A stretch of DNA of 46,564 nt from Frankiaceae bacterium (GTDB lineage Bacteria; Actinomycetota; Actinomycetes; Mycobacteriales; SCTD01). The stretch covers positions 1-46,564 of the forward strand of contig JAENVS010000009.1 of assembly GCA_016650445.1 (NCBI GenBank). The letters run 5' to 3'. A model generated the notes under the pieces. The model had not been told where the DNA came from, made no database searches, and worked only from the letters and a program-made list of their open reading frames with translations. The translations under genes and the position numbers were made by a program. Shown piece by piece: positions 1-7,764 of this stretch (position 1 is the first letter of the stretch; every line of letters starts with the position of its first letter).

Positions 1-2
1 AC

Positions 3-314
3 CAGTCGTTCGTCCTGGGCATGCTCGAGTCGGAGAGCGACCTGGCGCTGGTGCGAACGACGGTGCAGCTGGCGCACAGCCTCGGCGCCCGGGCCGTAGC
101 CGAAGGGGTCGAGGTCCCTGCGTTGGCCGAGGCCTTGCGCGAGCTCGGCTGTGACATGGCGCAGGGCTACTGGTTGTCGCGTCCGGTTCCATCGGAGGAG
201 ATCAGGTTGCTTCTTGGTGTCGAAGACGCGCGCACCGCGGCGGCCTTCACACTGCCGGAGCCCCGCGTCGAGCCGTTGCTGCCCCTCAAGCACCTCCGCG
301 TCGTCGACGGGTGA
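3..314 (+). CDS. EAL-domain protein, C-terminal fragment
   Basis: The reading frame is open from the left edge, so the start is missing. The visible 103 residues match the end of an EAL cyclic-di-GMP phosphodiesterase domain: a QSFV strand near the start, the AVAEGVE motif in the middle (its Glu is normally a metal-site residue), then the LGCD..QGYWLSRP ending typical of the family. EAL enzymes linearise c-di-GMP to pGpG, but whether this one is active cannot be judged because the EAL motif itself lies outside the window. About 30 residues of unconserved tail follow. The next gene on this strand is ssrA. Confidence 0.85.
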   Translation, partial: QSFVLGMLESESDLALVRTTVQLAHSLGARAVAEGVEVPALAEALRELGCDMAQGYWLSRPVPSEEIRLLLGVEDARTAAAFTLPEPRVEPLLPLKHLRVVDG

Positions 315-377
315 CGGCGGCGCGGGCGGGAGAGCCTGTCGTCGTACGGCGTTACACTTCCCGGGTAGCAACAGGAA

Positions 378-747
378 GGGGATGACAGGTCTCGACTCCG
401 GATGTCGAGGCAGGGGAAGCGGGTCGAGGAAGGCGACGATGATCTCGTTAACCACGAAACGTCGCAAAAAAAACAAGCGCCGATTCCAATCGCGCCGCTT
501 ACGTGCTCGCTGCCTAGCAGTTAGCACGTAGCTGTCAGCCCGGGAGTGCCTCCGGCCCGGGACCTGGCATCGACAGGAGGATCACCGTTCGACCCGGTCA
601 CGGGGTCGGACGGAACAACCAACAGTGACTGAGCCCGGCACCGTCTCGCTCGCGTGAACGGTGGGGCCGAGAAAACCACAGCGAGCTGCACCCGGAGAAG
701 CCCTGCATTGCCACCGGAGGACCCGGGTTCGATTCCCGGCATCTCCA
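378..747 (+). ncRNA. ssrA: tmRNA (transfer-messenger RNA)
   Basis: The 5' arm GGGGATG (378-384) pairs with CATCTCC (740-746), followed by discriminator A at 747; CCA is not encoded. The T arm is canonical (CCGGG-TTCGATT-CCCGG, about 723-739). The tag frame starts at the GCA resume codon at 464 and ends at TAG 515-517. It encodes the 17-residue tag AKKTSADSNRAAYVLAA, whose LAA end is the usual ClpXP/ClpAP degron. tmRNA with SmpB rescues stalled ribosomes and tags the nascent chain. smpB is not in the window. A TACACT hexamer at 353-358 could be the -10 element. Confidence 0.95.
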
Positions 748-792
748 AGAGCGTGACGTCCGCGACACGCGTACGCACGTTGTTGGCGTCAG

Positions 793-824
793 CCCTGCGG
801 CGGCCCGAACAGGTCGCCGCAGGG
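793..824 (+). terminator. Hairpin terminator after ssrA
   Basis: A perfect 10-bp inverted repeat (CCCTGCGGCG at 793-802 and CGCCGCAGGG at 815-824) encloses a 12-base loop. It lies between the end of tmRNA and the convergent permease gene, so it may terminate both. There is no U-tract, as is common in high-GC actinomycetes. Confidence 0.6.
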
Positions 825-857
825 AGGGCGCCCTTCGTCGACTCCGACGTCCGCGGC

Positions 858-1820
858 TCAGCGGGCGCGGACGCGGACGTCGAGGGTCGCGTAGGCGACG
901 TCGACCACCAGGTTGCCGACGACGACGAAGAAGGCCGCGAACATCACGGTGCCGAAGATGATCGGCAGGTCGCCAGTCGTGACGGCCTGCACCGCCGTCT
1001 GGCCGATGCCCTGCAGCCCGAACACCGCCTCGGTGACGATCGCGCCGCCGAGCAGCGACCCGAGGTCGATGCCGAGCAGTGTCACGACGGGCGTCAGGGC
1101 GCTGCGCAGGCCGTGCCGAAGAACGACGCGACGCTCGGACAGGCCCTTCGCCCGCGCGGTGCGGATGTAGTCCTCGCCGAGCACCTCGAGCAGCGACCCC
1201 CGGACCAGACGTGAGTACGACGCGGCGTACGTCACGGCGAGGGTGACCCACGGCAGCAGCAGGTGCTGCGCCCAGCCGAACGGGTCGCTGGTGAGCGGGA
1301 CGTAGCCGTTGCCCGGGAACAGGTGCCACCCCATCAGGATCAGCCGGTAGAACAGCACGTACAGCAGCACCAGCCCGATCACGAACGTCGGCGTCGAGAG
1401 CCCGCCGAGGGAGAAGACCGTCGCGGCGCGGTCGCGAAGGCTCCGCGGCCGGGTCGCGGCAAGGATCCCGACCGGGATCCCGATCGCGAGCCAGAGCACT
1501 GCTGCCCCGGCTGCCAGTGAGGCGGTTGCCGGCAGCCGGGACAGCAGAGTCTTGGTGACGGGCTCGGCGTTGCGGAAGCTGAAGCCCAGATCCCCGTGGA
1601 GCAGGCCGCCGGCGTACTTCAGGTACTGGACGTACGCCGGCTTGTCGAGCCCGTACCTCACCCTCGCCATCTCGATCTGCTCCGGTGTCGCGCCCCTGCC
1701 GACGAAGTTGGCCGCGGGCTCACCAGGCGCGACGACGAAGAACAGGACGAAGACGGCGACGCTGATGACGAACAGCACCAGGACGCCGGCGACGAGGCGA
1801 CGAGCGAGGAACCGGAGCAT
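858..1820 (-). CDS. ABC transporter permease, oligopeptide/dipeptide type (DppB/OppB family)
   Basis: A 320-residue inner-membrane permease. The N-terminus (MLRFLARRLVAG) and the first membrane segment are typical of the DppB/OppB family. An extracytoplasmic loop of about 70 residues holds the YGLDKP..QY motif. Later membrane helices surround the cytoplasmic EAA-type loop that contacts the ATPase (DYIRTARAKGL..R). It starts 6 bases after the stop of the substrate-binding protein gene, so the two form one transcription unit. No second permease (DppC) and no ATPases (DppD/F) follow; the next feature is the convergent tmRNA. The complete transporter must borrow subunits from elsewhere or be non-functional. 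The substrate is not predictable beyond peptide-like. Confidence 0.9.
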   Translation of the reverse strand: MLRFLARRLVAGVLVLFVISVAVFVLFFVVAPGEPAANFVGRGATPEQIEMARVRYGLDKPAYVQYLKYAGGLLHGDLGFSFRNAEPVTKTLLSRLPATASLAAGAAVLWLAIGIPVGILAATRPRSLRDRAATVFSLGGLSTPTFVIGLVLLYVLFYRLILMGWHLFPGNGYVPLTSDPFGWAQHLLLPWVTLAVTYAASYSRLVRGSLLEVLGEDYIRTARAKGLSERRVVLRHGLRSALTPVVTLLGIDLGSLLGGAIVTEAVFGLQGIGQTAVQAVTTGDLPIIFGTVMFAAFFVVVGNLVVDVAYATLDVRVRAR

Positions 1821-1826
1821 GTCCGG

Positions 1827-3590
1827 TCAGCGACCGGTCTTCAGGTACACGTTGGTGATGTCGCCGTTGTTCGAGAACCCGAGGTAGTGCCAGTTGCCCA
1901 CCCGCGACGAGTGGTACAGCGGGTTCTTGCTCGTCGTGATCGGGACCCACGGGGCGTCGGCCATGACCAGCTCGTCGGCCTGGTGCCACAGATCCGCGAC
2001 CTTCGCAGGATCGCTCTCCGCCAGTGCCTTGTCGATGAGGGCGTTGACTGCGGCGTTGTTGTAGCAGTTGTAGTTGGTCGTCCCCTCCTGGCATTGGCGG
2101 CCGTCGAGGAGCGGCACCAGGAACGAGCGGGCGGCGTTGCCCTGCCAGTCGGGGTTCCACCCCGGTGCCGCGAGGTCCCAGTCGCCGGCCTTCGTCGCCG
2201 GCGGGTGCGACAGGTGCTGGGTGTAGAAGTCGGCGTTCGGGACGACCTTGAGCTTGAGCCGGATCCCGGCCTTGCGGAGCTCGGCCTGCATGGTCGCGGC
2301 GATCGCCGGCGCCTTGCCCTTGTTGCGGTAGAGGAACGTCAGGTCGAGACCGTTCGGGTAGCCCGCCTCGGCGAGCAGCGACGTCGCCTTCGCGGGGTCA
2401 CCGGCGTTGTCCGGTGTCGCATAGGGGTCGATCTTCTGGTAGCCGAGGATCGGTGGCGTCAGGATCTGACCGAGCGGATCGTTCAGGCTCGGACCGCCGA
2501 GTACCTGGATGATCGCCTTCTTGTTGACGGCGTAGTTCAGCGCCTGCCGGACCTTCAGCTTCTTGAGCGCACCACCCGCGTTGGGGCTCAGCGAGTTGAT
2601 GACGATGTAGGGGTTGGTGTTGCCATTGCTGACGAGCGAGAGGTTGGGGTCCTTGCGCGCCTGCAGCCCGGGGATCTCGGCGGTCGGCACGTAGGTGTCC
2701 CAGCTCATGTCGGCCGTTCCCGCGACGAGCTGCTGCTGGACGGGACCCTCGTCGGAGCCTTGCGTGATGCTGATCGCGTCGACGTGCGCCGCCCGGACCT
2801 TGTCCGTGCTCTTCTTCCACGCCGGGTTGCGGACGAGCTCGATCGACTTCTCCGCGACGTACTTGGAGATCTTGTACGGGCCGTCCGAGATGAAGTTCTG
2901 CCGGAACTGCGGGGAGTCGGGCAGGTAGTCGAGCGTCTCGATCGGGGCGGGGGACGAGAAGGGCAGCGCCAGGATGTTGACGAAGTCACCGGCCGGCTGG
3001 ACGAGCTTGATCGTGACGGTGTTGCCCGTCGCGGAGACGCCCGCGATCTCGTGCCCGGTCACATACGCCTTGATGGCCGGGATGCTCGCGGGCACCTTCG
3101 CGAAGGCGTCGCAGAACTCCTTCATGCCCTCGATGACGCCGGCGTAGTAGCCCATCGCGCCGGTCGGCTGGACCGGGTTGCAGAGCCGTTTGAAGCCCAA
3201 GACTGCGTCCGCTCCGGTCACCTGGCGCGGGCCCGACTTCGCGTCCCACTGGACGCCGCCCTGGATGGTCAGCGTGTATGTCTTGCCATCCGCAGAGATC
3301 TCCGGCATGCCCGTGGCCATGTCGGGGACGACCGTGTTGGCCGTCTTCTCGTCCGGGCTGTTCGGGTAGCTGAGCAGCTGCCGCGAGACGGCGCGCAGCA
3401 AGCTGTAGCCGACCGTGTAGTACGAGCTCGCCGTGTCCATGTGGTCGATGTCGCCGCCACCGAGGACGCGAAGCGTGCCGCCGTCGACGGCCTGGTCGTC
3501 GGACGAGCCGGAGCCGCCCGGACCGCTGCTGCCGCCGCATGCGGCCACGAGGGTGAGTGCGCAGATGCCTGCAAGGAGTGTCTTGGTCAT
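1827..3590 (-). CDS. Extracellular solute-binding lipoprotein, family 5 (OppA/DppA-like)
   Basis: A 587-residue lipoprotein. The start is ATG at 3590, because it gives a clean lipoprotein signal (MTKTLLAGICALTLVAAC, lipobox LVAAC, Cys18) followed by a Gly/Ser linker; longer frames upstream add an implausible Arg-rich extension. The rest has the SBP_bac_5 architecture, including the DAVLGFKR region and a C-terminal domain with a PGWNPDW segment. It captures peptides or similar solutes outside the membrane for the permease downstream, 6 bases away. A palindrome CACGATCGTG lies 38 bases upstream of the start. Confidence 0.92.
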   Translation of the reverse strand: MTKTLLAGICALTLVAACGGSSGPGGSGSSDDQAVDGGTLRVLGGGDIDHMDTASSYYTVGYSLLRAVSRQLLSYPNSPDEKTANTVVPDMATGMPEISADGKTYTLTIQGGVQWDAKSGPRQVTGADAVLGFKRLCNPVQPTGAMGYYAGVIEGMKEFCDAFAKVPASIPAIKAYVTGHEIAGVSATGNTVTIKLVQPAGDFVNILALPFSSPAPIETLDYLPDSPQFRQNFISDGPYKISKYVAEKSIELVRNPAWKKSTDKVRAAHVDAISITQGSDEGPVQQQLVAGTADMSWDTYVPTAEIPGLQARKDPNLSLVSNGNTNPYIVINSLSPNAGGALKKLKVRQALNYAVNKKAIIQVLGGPSLNDPLGQILTPPILGYQKIDPYATPDNAGDPAKATSLLAEAGYPNGLDLTFLYRNKGKAPAIAATMQAELRKAGIRLKLKVVPNADFYTQHLSHPPATKAGDWDLAAPGWNPDWQGNAARSFLVPLLDGRQCQEGTTNYNCYNNAAVNALIDKALAESDPAKVADLWHQADELVMADAPWVPITTSKNPLYHSSRVGNWHYLGFSNNGDITNVYLKTGR

Positions 3591-3627
3591 GTGCCGGAAG
3601 GTAGGGAGACCTGCGGTGGGCCGATAC

Positions 3628-3637
3628 CACGATCGTG
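3628..3637. promoter_or_regulatory. Palindromic operator candidate upstream of the binding-protein gene
   Basis: CACGATCGTG is a perfect 10-bp palindrome in the 80-base gap between the DUF1579-like gene and the binding-protein gene, 38 bases from the latter's ATG. The identical palindrome occurs 40 bases upstream of the AraC regulator gene at 4930-4939. Identity and spacing suggest a shared regulator; which protein binds is not known. Confidence 0.45.
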
Positions 3638-3670
3638 CGAACGGCTCGATCGTTGCTTTCCCGTGACGTG

Positions 3671-4099
3671 TCAGCCGGTACGGCGGTAGTCCAACCGACA
3701 CAGCAGCTCGAACTCATCGCTGCCTTCGGGTGCCCGCATCCACTGCCACACAAGGGAATCCGCGGTGATGTCCGACCACTGCATGCGTTGCGTGACGGGC
3801 TTCCCGTCAAGGGCAGCGGTGCGCTCGAGCGTCATCCCGCCGTCGGTGGCGGCGCCCACGAAGTCGAGGTAGAGCCCGGTCGTGTCGACCCACGTCTGGC
3901 ACCAGCCTCGGCCCTCGACGTACGCTGTGTGGCTGCGCCCGCGATACGGCTTGCCGTCCGGCCCGGCGATGGCGAAGCGCTCCTCGATCACGGCGCCGCC
4001 GAGGATCCGGCGGATCGTGTTGGTCCCGATGCTTCCTTCGGCCGCATCGGTGACCTCCCACCGGCCGAGCCAGAAGTCGAACGCGGGGTTCGTGGTCAC
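3671..4099 (-). CDS. DUF1579-like hypothetical protein
   Basis: A 142-residue soluble protein beginning MTTNPAFDFWLGRWEV, the start expected of the DUF1579/lipocalin-like family (a phenylalanine-tryptophan-leucine-glycine-x-tryptophan turn). The body has alternating beta-strands ending in a tryptophan-rich stretch (WQWMRAPEG). Members of this group are small beta-barrels of uncertain function. The GTG start at 4099 overlaps the stop of the AraC gene (GTGA), so translation is probably coupled and the protein may be the regulator's target or partner. No catalytic residues are recognised. Confidence 0.75.
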   Translation of the reverse strand: MTTNPAFDFWLGRWEVTDAAEGSIGTNTIRRILGGAVIEERFAIAGPDGKPYRGRSHTAYVEGRGWCQTWVDTTGLYLDFVGAATDGGMTLERTAALDGKPVTQRMQWSDITADSLVWQWMRAPEGSDEFELLCRLDYRRTG

Positions 4100-4890
4100 G
4101 CGGCGAGATCGGCACGGACAGCCGACGGTGTCAGACCGAACTGACGGTGGAAGGCGGACGTGAGGTGGCTGTGGTTGGCGAACCCCGTGTCGCGGGCGAG
4201 GGTCGCCAGGTCCACGCGGGGATCAGCGAGCACGTCCATGACGGCACGAAGGCGAAGGCTCGTGCGGTAGCCGTGCAGTGACCAGCCCGTGGCCGCGCGG
4301 AAGCTGCGGGCGAGGTGGTACGGCGAGACGCTCAGCTCACGAGCCAGGTCGGCGAGGTGGTGCGCCCCGGCGTACTCGACGGCGAGCAGCTCCTTCGTCC
4401 GCTCGGCGAGGGCCAGTAGGTGCGGTGACGGGGAGGGTGACGAGCAGTGGTCGCCTCCGAGCCGGGAGAGGGCCGTCGCCGCCAGGTCGATCGCGCGCTC
4501 CTCCAGGTCCAGCGGGTCGGCACTCGCGGCGCGGAGTCGAGCCATGAACTGCCGGTGTCGCAGGAACAGGTCGGGGGAGACGTCGGCGAGACCGCGTGCC
4601 GCATGACCGTCCAGCCGTTCGTCGAGCTCGGGCGACAGCGCGAGGAAGTAGCAGTTGTCGCCACTGCCGCCGACCCGTCGCCGTCGGTACTCGTCGCCGG
4701 CGGCGTACACGACGACGTGGTTGCGCGTCGTCACGAACTCGTCGGCGCCGGCCTGGCGGATCCGGACCGGCATGCACGGGAACACGACATGGGGCTCCGG
4801 CCCGATCCAGTTCACGCCTGTCCACATCGGGTCGTCCGGGTGGCAGCGGAACTCCCCGACCCGGACCGTGCCGAGGTCGATCGACGGCAT
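4096..4890 (-). CDS. AraC-family transcriptional regulator
   Basis: A 264-residue regulator. The N-terminal half (about 1-150) is a cupin-like ligand domain with no clear family signature. The C-terminal 100 residues form the double helix-turn-helix of the AraC family: first helix pair around DLARELSVSPYHLARSFRAA, second around LARDTGFANHSHLTSAFHRQ, ending in the usual G-hydrophobic-TPS motif. ATG 4890 is chosen over frames beginning 42 bases further upstream. Translation runs directly into the DUF1579-like gene. The palindrome CACGATCGTG at 4930-4939 may be an autoregulatory site. The ligand is unknown. Confidence 0.9.
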   Translation of the reverse strand: MPSIDLGTVRVGEFRCHPDDPMWTGVNWIGPEPHVVFPCMPVRIRQAGADEFVTTRNHVVVYAAGDEYRRRRVGGSGDNCYFLALSPELDERLDGHAARGLADVSPDLFLRHRQFMARLRAASADPLDLEERAIDLAATALSRLGGDHCSSPSPSPHLLALAERTKELLAVEYAGAHHLADLARELSVSPYHLARSFRAATGWSLHGYRTSLRLRAVMDVLADPRVDLATLARDTGFANHSHLTSAFHRQFGLTPSAVRADLAA

Positions 4891-4929
4891 CACCCGTCCA
4901 CTGTGACCCGTTGGGCCCGCGCCCGCTGT

Positions 4930-4939
4930 CACGATCGTG
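4930..4939. promoter_or_regulatory. Palindromic operator candidate upstream of the AraC gene
   Basis: A perfect CACGATCGTG palindrome in the divergent region between the AraC gene (ATG at 4890) and the ceramidase-like gene (GTG at 5059). It is identical to the site at 3628-3637 and sits at nearly the same distance from the start codon (40 versus 38 bases). Confidence 0.45.
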
Positions 4940-5058
4940 CTGTTCGGTCCTCGGTGTCGCTTTCACCTCCCTGGCACGCATGACGACATCTGTGGAGAAT
5001 CCACCGATAACGATCAACCCCTCGCCACCCTCCCCTCCCGATCTGAGGTCAAGCCCGC

Positions 5059-7758
5059 GTGCCCAGGCGTCCTGCTCTGCGACTGCTGTCTGCCCTGACC
5101 GTTGTCGGTCTCGCTCTGCTGGGCACGCCGGGAGCGGCGAGTGCCCTTTCCGCGCCGGTCCCGGCCGCCCCGGTCGTGGCACTGGCCGGTGGCTCGACGG
5201 CGTCGGTGCCCGCGGCGACGGTCCCGTCCACCTGCGTGGCCGGCGTCTTCTGCGCAGGTGCGGCCAGCGGCGACATCACGCCGCCGATCACCTCTCCGCA
5301 GTGGGCCTACACGGCACGCAACTGCGCCGAGGCGGTGGCCGCGGAGTCGAGCGGCTTCCAGTACGAGCCCGAGAACCACGTCGAGGAAGGTGCGGCGTAC
5401 CTGCTCGGCGGGGGACCGTCCTGCGTCGCGAACAGGGTCGGTCCGGACACAGAGCTCTACGCGAAGACCTGGCCGCCCTCGGAGGGGACGTACGGCCGGT
5501 TGCTCGCCAACGCCTACGTCCTCGACGACGGCAAGGGCCAGCGGGTCGCGATCGTCCAGGCCGACCTCGGCGGCATCCCCGGCGAGGTGCACACCTACGT
5601 CGCGGACCACCTCGCCGATGTCGGCATCACCCGCGATCACCTGCTCATCTCGGCAACGCACACGCACGGCTCCGTCGGCGCGATGTGGCAGAACGGCGGC
5701 TACGCGGCGCTCGGTGGAGACGAGTACGACCCGCGCGTCTTCTACGCCGTCGCGAACGGCCTCATCACGGCGATCACCAAGGCAGTCAGCCGCTTGACGC
5801 CGGCGAAGATCGGCGTCGAGGTCGGGCAGATCGCCAACGCCAACCACAACCGCAGCGGCAGTGCCTGGAACCTCAACCCTGAGGCGAAGAACGGCAGCGG
5901 CGACACCCAGAACGCCTACCGCTTCGTCGCGATGCGCGTCGACACGCTTGCCGGCGTACCACTCGGTCTCATCACGAACTTCTCCAACCACGGCGTCATC
6001 GTGGAGACGTTCAACTACTACCTGAACGGCGACCAGGCATCTGAGACGACCCGTTCGGTCAGCGCCGCCATCCGTGCGGCCGCCGTCGCCGACGGCGTGA
6101 CGTTCCCCGCAGACTGGCAGGTCGTCGACGCGCTGACCAACGGCGCACAGGGTGACATCACTCCGGAGGCCGACAACGCAGGCTGGAACTACGACGCCTA
6201 CGGGTACGACGGTGGGCTGGACCGGTCGCCGCCGTTCGGTCAGTTCGCGAAGATGGAGAACGGCGGGGACCGGCAGACCCCGGAGGCTCTGAGGCTCTGG
6301 CGCGACCTCGGCTCGAAGCTGACGTCTGATGTCACGATCGACGCCCGGATGGACTTCGTCTGCTGGTGCGGGCAGGGCGTCGAGAACGACCCGTTCGACC
6401 CGTACGACGACCCGAAGTACGACCCCATCGCCTCGTGCGGCGAGCCGAGCACCACGGCGGACGACCCGTCGTACCGCTCGACGTCGCGGGAGGCGATCCT
6501 CGGCACCGGCGACGGCGCCTGCTTCCCGACGACGGTCTACCCGGCTCACCACCGCGAGCAGCAGCTCATCGTGGGCACCGCGCCCGTGAGCCCGCACGTC
6601 GCACGGGTGCAGGTGATCCGCATCAACGACATCGGGCTGGCCGCCATGCCCGGCGAGCCGACCATCCAGATGGGCCGTCGGGTCGAGCGCTCGGTCAAGG
6701 CGGCGGCCAACGCGGTGCAGGCGGGGCTGTTCAAGGACGTCTTCGTGGTCGGCCTCGCCAACGACTACATGTCGTACATGGCCACGACGCAGGAGTACGA
6801 GCAGTACGACTACGAAGGTTCGTTCTCCCTGTTCGGCCAGCAGACCGGCAACGCGCTCAAGCAGCGCCTCGCGCACCTCGGGCAGCTGCTCGCCAGCGAC
6901 GTCCCGGTCGAGCCGTGCACCGTCGAGCGCAACTGCATCGAGCCACCGCCGACGACCGAGCTCGCGATCGCCCCGATGGCGACGGCGCCGGACGTGCTCG
7001 CCGGGACGACGCAGACGCAGCCAGCCAGCGTTCAGCGCTTCACCGGCACCACGTTCTCGTGGATCGGCGGCGGCCCGTCGGCGGAGTGGACGCAGAACGA
7101 CGAGCTCGTCGAGCTGCAGCGGCAGAGCGGCACGTCGTGGCAGACCGTCGCCACCGACATCGACTCGACGGTGCCGGTCCACTACGACAAGTGCGGCGCC
7201 GAGAACCACTGGACGGCCTACACCGACCCGACCGTCGACGCGACGCCCGGCACCTACCGGTTCCACGTCACCGGCCACAGCGCGCTCGCGCCCGGTCAGG
7301 TCACGCCGTACACGCTCGACTCCGCGCCGTTCACCGTCGCGCCGTACACATACCTGACCGTGGTGAAGGACGGCGACGGTGTCTTCCACGTCGGCAACCC
7401 GGCGCCCGACCCGCTGGCCAACTACCGGTACCGGTCGAAGTACGACACCAGCGCGACGGTCGCCGGTCTCGGTGCGACGTTCACCGTGCCGGTCGGTCAG
7501 AGCCGCACGATCGCGCCGGGAGAGATCACGGACGCCTTCGGCAACACCAACGCGCAGACCATCACCGTGTCGAGCACGGGCGTGCAGGCCGAACCGGCGC
7601 GCGCAGCGACCGAGCCGACGTCACCCCAGCTCGTCTGCGCGAGCGCGGGTCAGCCCAACGCCAGCGTGCCCGAGACACCCTGGACGCCGGGCTTCGTGCT
7701 GCTGGCGATGGCTATGGCCGGGCTGGTGATCCGGCGGTCCCGGACGGCGCGGTCCTAG
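5059..7758 (+). CDS. Secreted neutral ceramidase-like amidase with C-terminal membrane/wall anchor
   Basis: An 899-residue protein with a GTG start and a signal peptide (about 1-30). Residues 65-600 resemble neutral/alkaline ceramidases, which hydrolyse the N-acyl bond of ceramide. The GDITPP motif at 71-76, SATHTHG at 198-204 (zinc ligand), the SNHG histidine at 311, PGEP with Glu533 and the GLANDYMSY tyrosine region (566-574) all correspond to family zinc-site motifs. The usual catalytic GDxSPN appears here as GDITPE (365-370), with Thr368 where the nucleophilic serine is expected. An Ig-like ceramidase C-terminal domain follows, then VPETPW, a hydrophobic stretch and an Arg-rich end. Actinomycetes rarely make ceramides, so the substrate may be a host or environmental sphingolipid, or another N-acyl lipid. 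Confidence 0.85.
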   Translation: MPRRPALRLLSALTVVGLALLGTPGAASALSAPVPAAPVVALAGGSTASVPAATVPSTCVAGVFCAGAASGDITPPITSPQWAYTARNCAEAVAAESSGFQYEPENHVEEGAAYLLGGGPSCVANRVGPDTELYAKTWPPSEGTYGRLLANAYVLDDGKGQRVAIVQADLGGIPGEVHTYVADHLADVGITRDHLLISATHTHGSVGAMWQNGGYAALGGDEYDPRVFYAVANGLITAITKAVSRLTPAKIGVEVGQIANANHNRSGSAWNLNPEAKNGSGDTQNAYRFVAMRVDTLAGVPLGLITNFSNHGVIVETFNYYLNGDQASETTRSVSAAIRAAAVADGVTFPADWQVVDALTNGAQGDITPEADNAGWNYDAYGYDGGLDRSPPFGQFAKMENGGDRQTPEALRLWRDLGSKLTSDVTIDARMDFVCWCGQGVENDPFDPYDDPKYDPIASCGEPSTTADDPSYRSTSREAILGTGDGACFPTTVYPAHHREQQLIVGTAPVSPHVARVQVIRINDIGLAAMPGEPTIQMGRRVERSVKAAANAVQAGLFKDVFVVGLANDYMSYMATTQEYEQYDYEGSFSLFGQQTGNALKQRLAHLGQLLASDVPVEPCTVERNCIEPPPTTELAIAPMATAPDVLAGTTQTQPASVQRFTGTTFSWIGGGPSAEWTQNDELVELQRQSGTSWQTVATDIDSTVPVHYDKCGAENHWTAYTDPTVDATPGTYRFHVTGHSALAPGQVTPYTLDSAPFTVAPYTYLTVVKDGDGVFHVGNPAPDPLANYRYRSKYDTSATVAGLGATFTVPVGQSRTIAPGEITDAFGNTNAQTITVSSTGVQAEPARAATEPTSPQLVCASAGQPNASVPETPWTPGFVLLAMAMAGLVIRRSRTARS

Positions 7759-7764
7759 CCGCTG

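Noticed and set aside
521..1329. Minus-strand open frames of 85 and 243 residues across the tmRNA
   Set aside because: They translate the antisense of ssrA, which creates well-known spurious proteins containing phrases like RESNPGP; the RNA gene and the permease explain the region.
1596..3689. Plus-strand open frame of 697 residues opposite the binding-protein gene
   Set aside because: Very Arg/Val/Asp-rich, with no domain; it is the GC-bias shadow of the lipoprotein gene.
5014..7389. Minus-strand open frame of 791 residues opposite the ceramidase-like gene
   Set aside because: Composition typical of an antisense shadow, no ribosome site and no family motif, whereas the plus strand has full ceramidase motifs.
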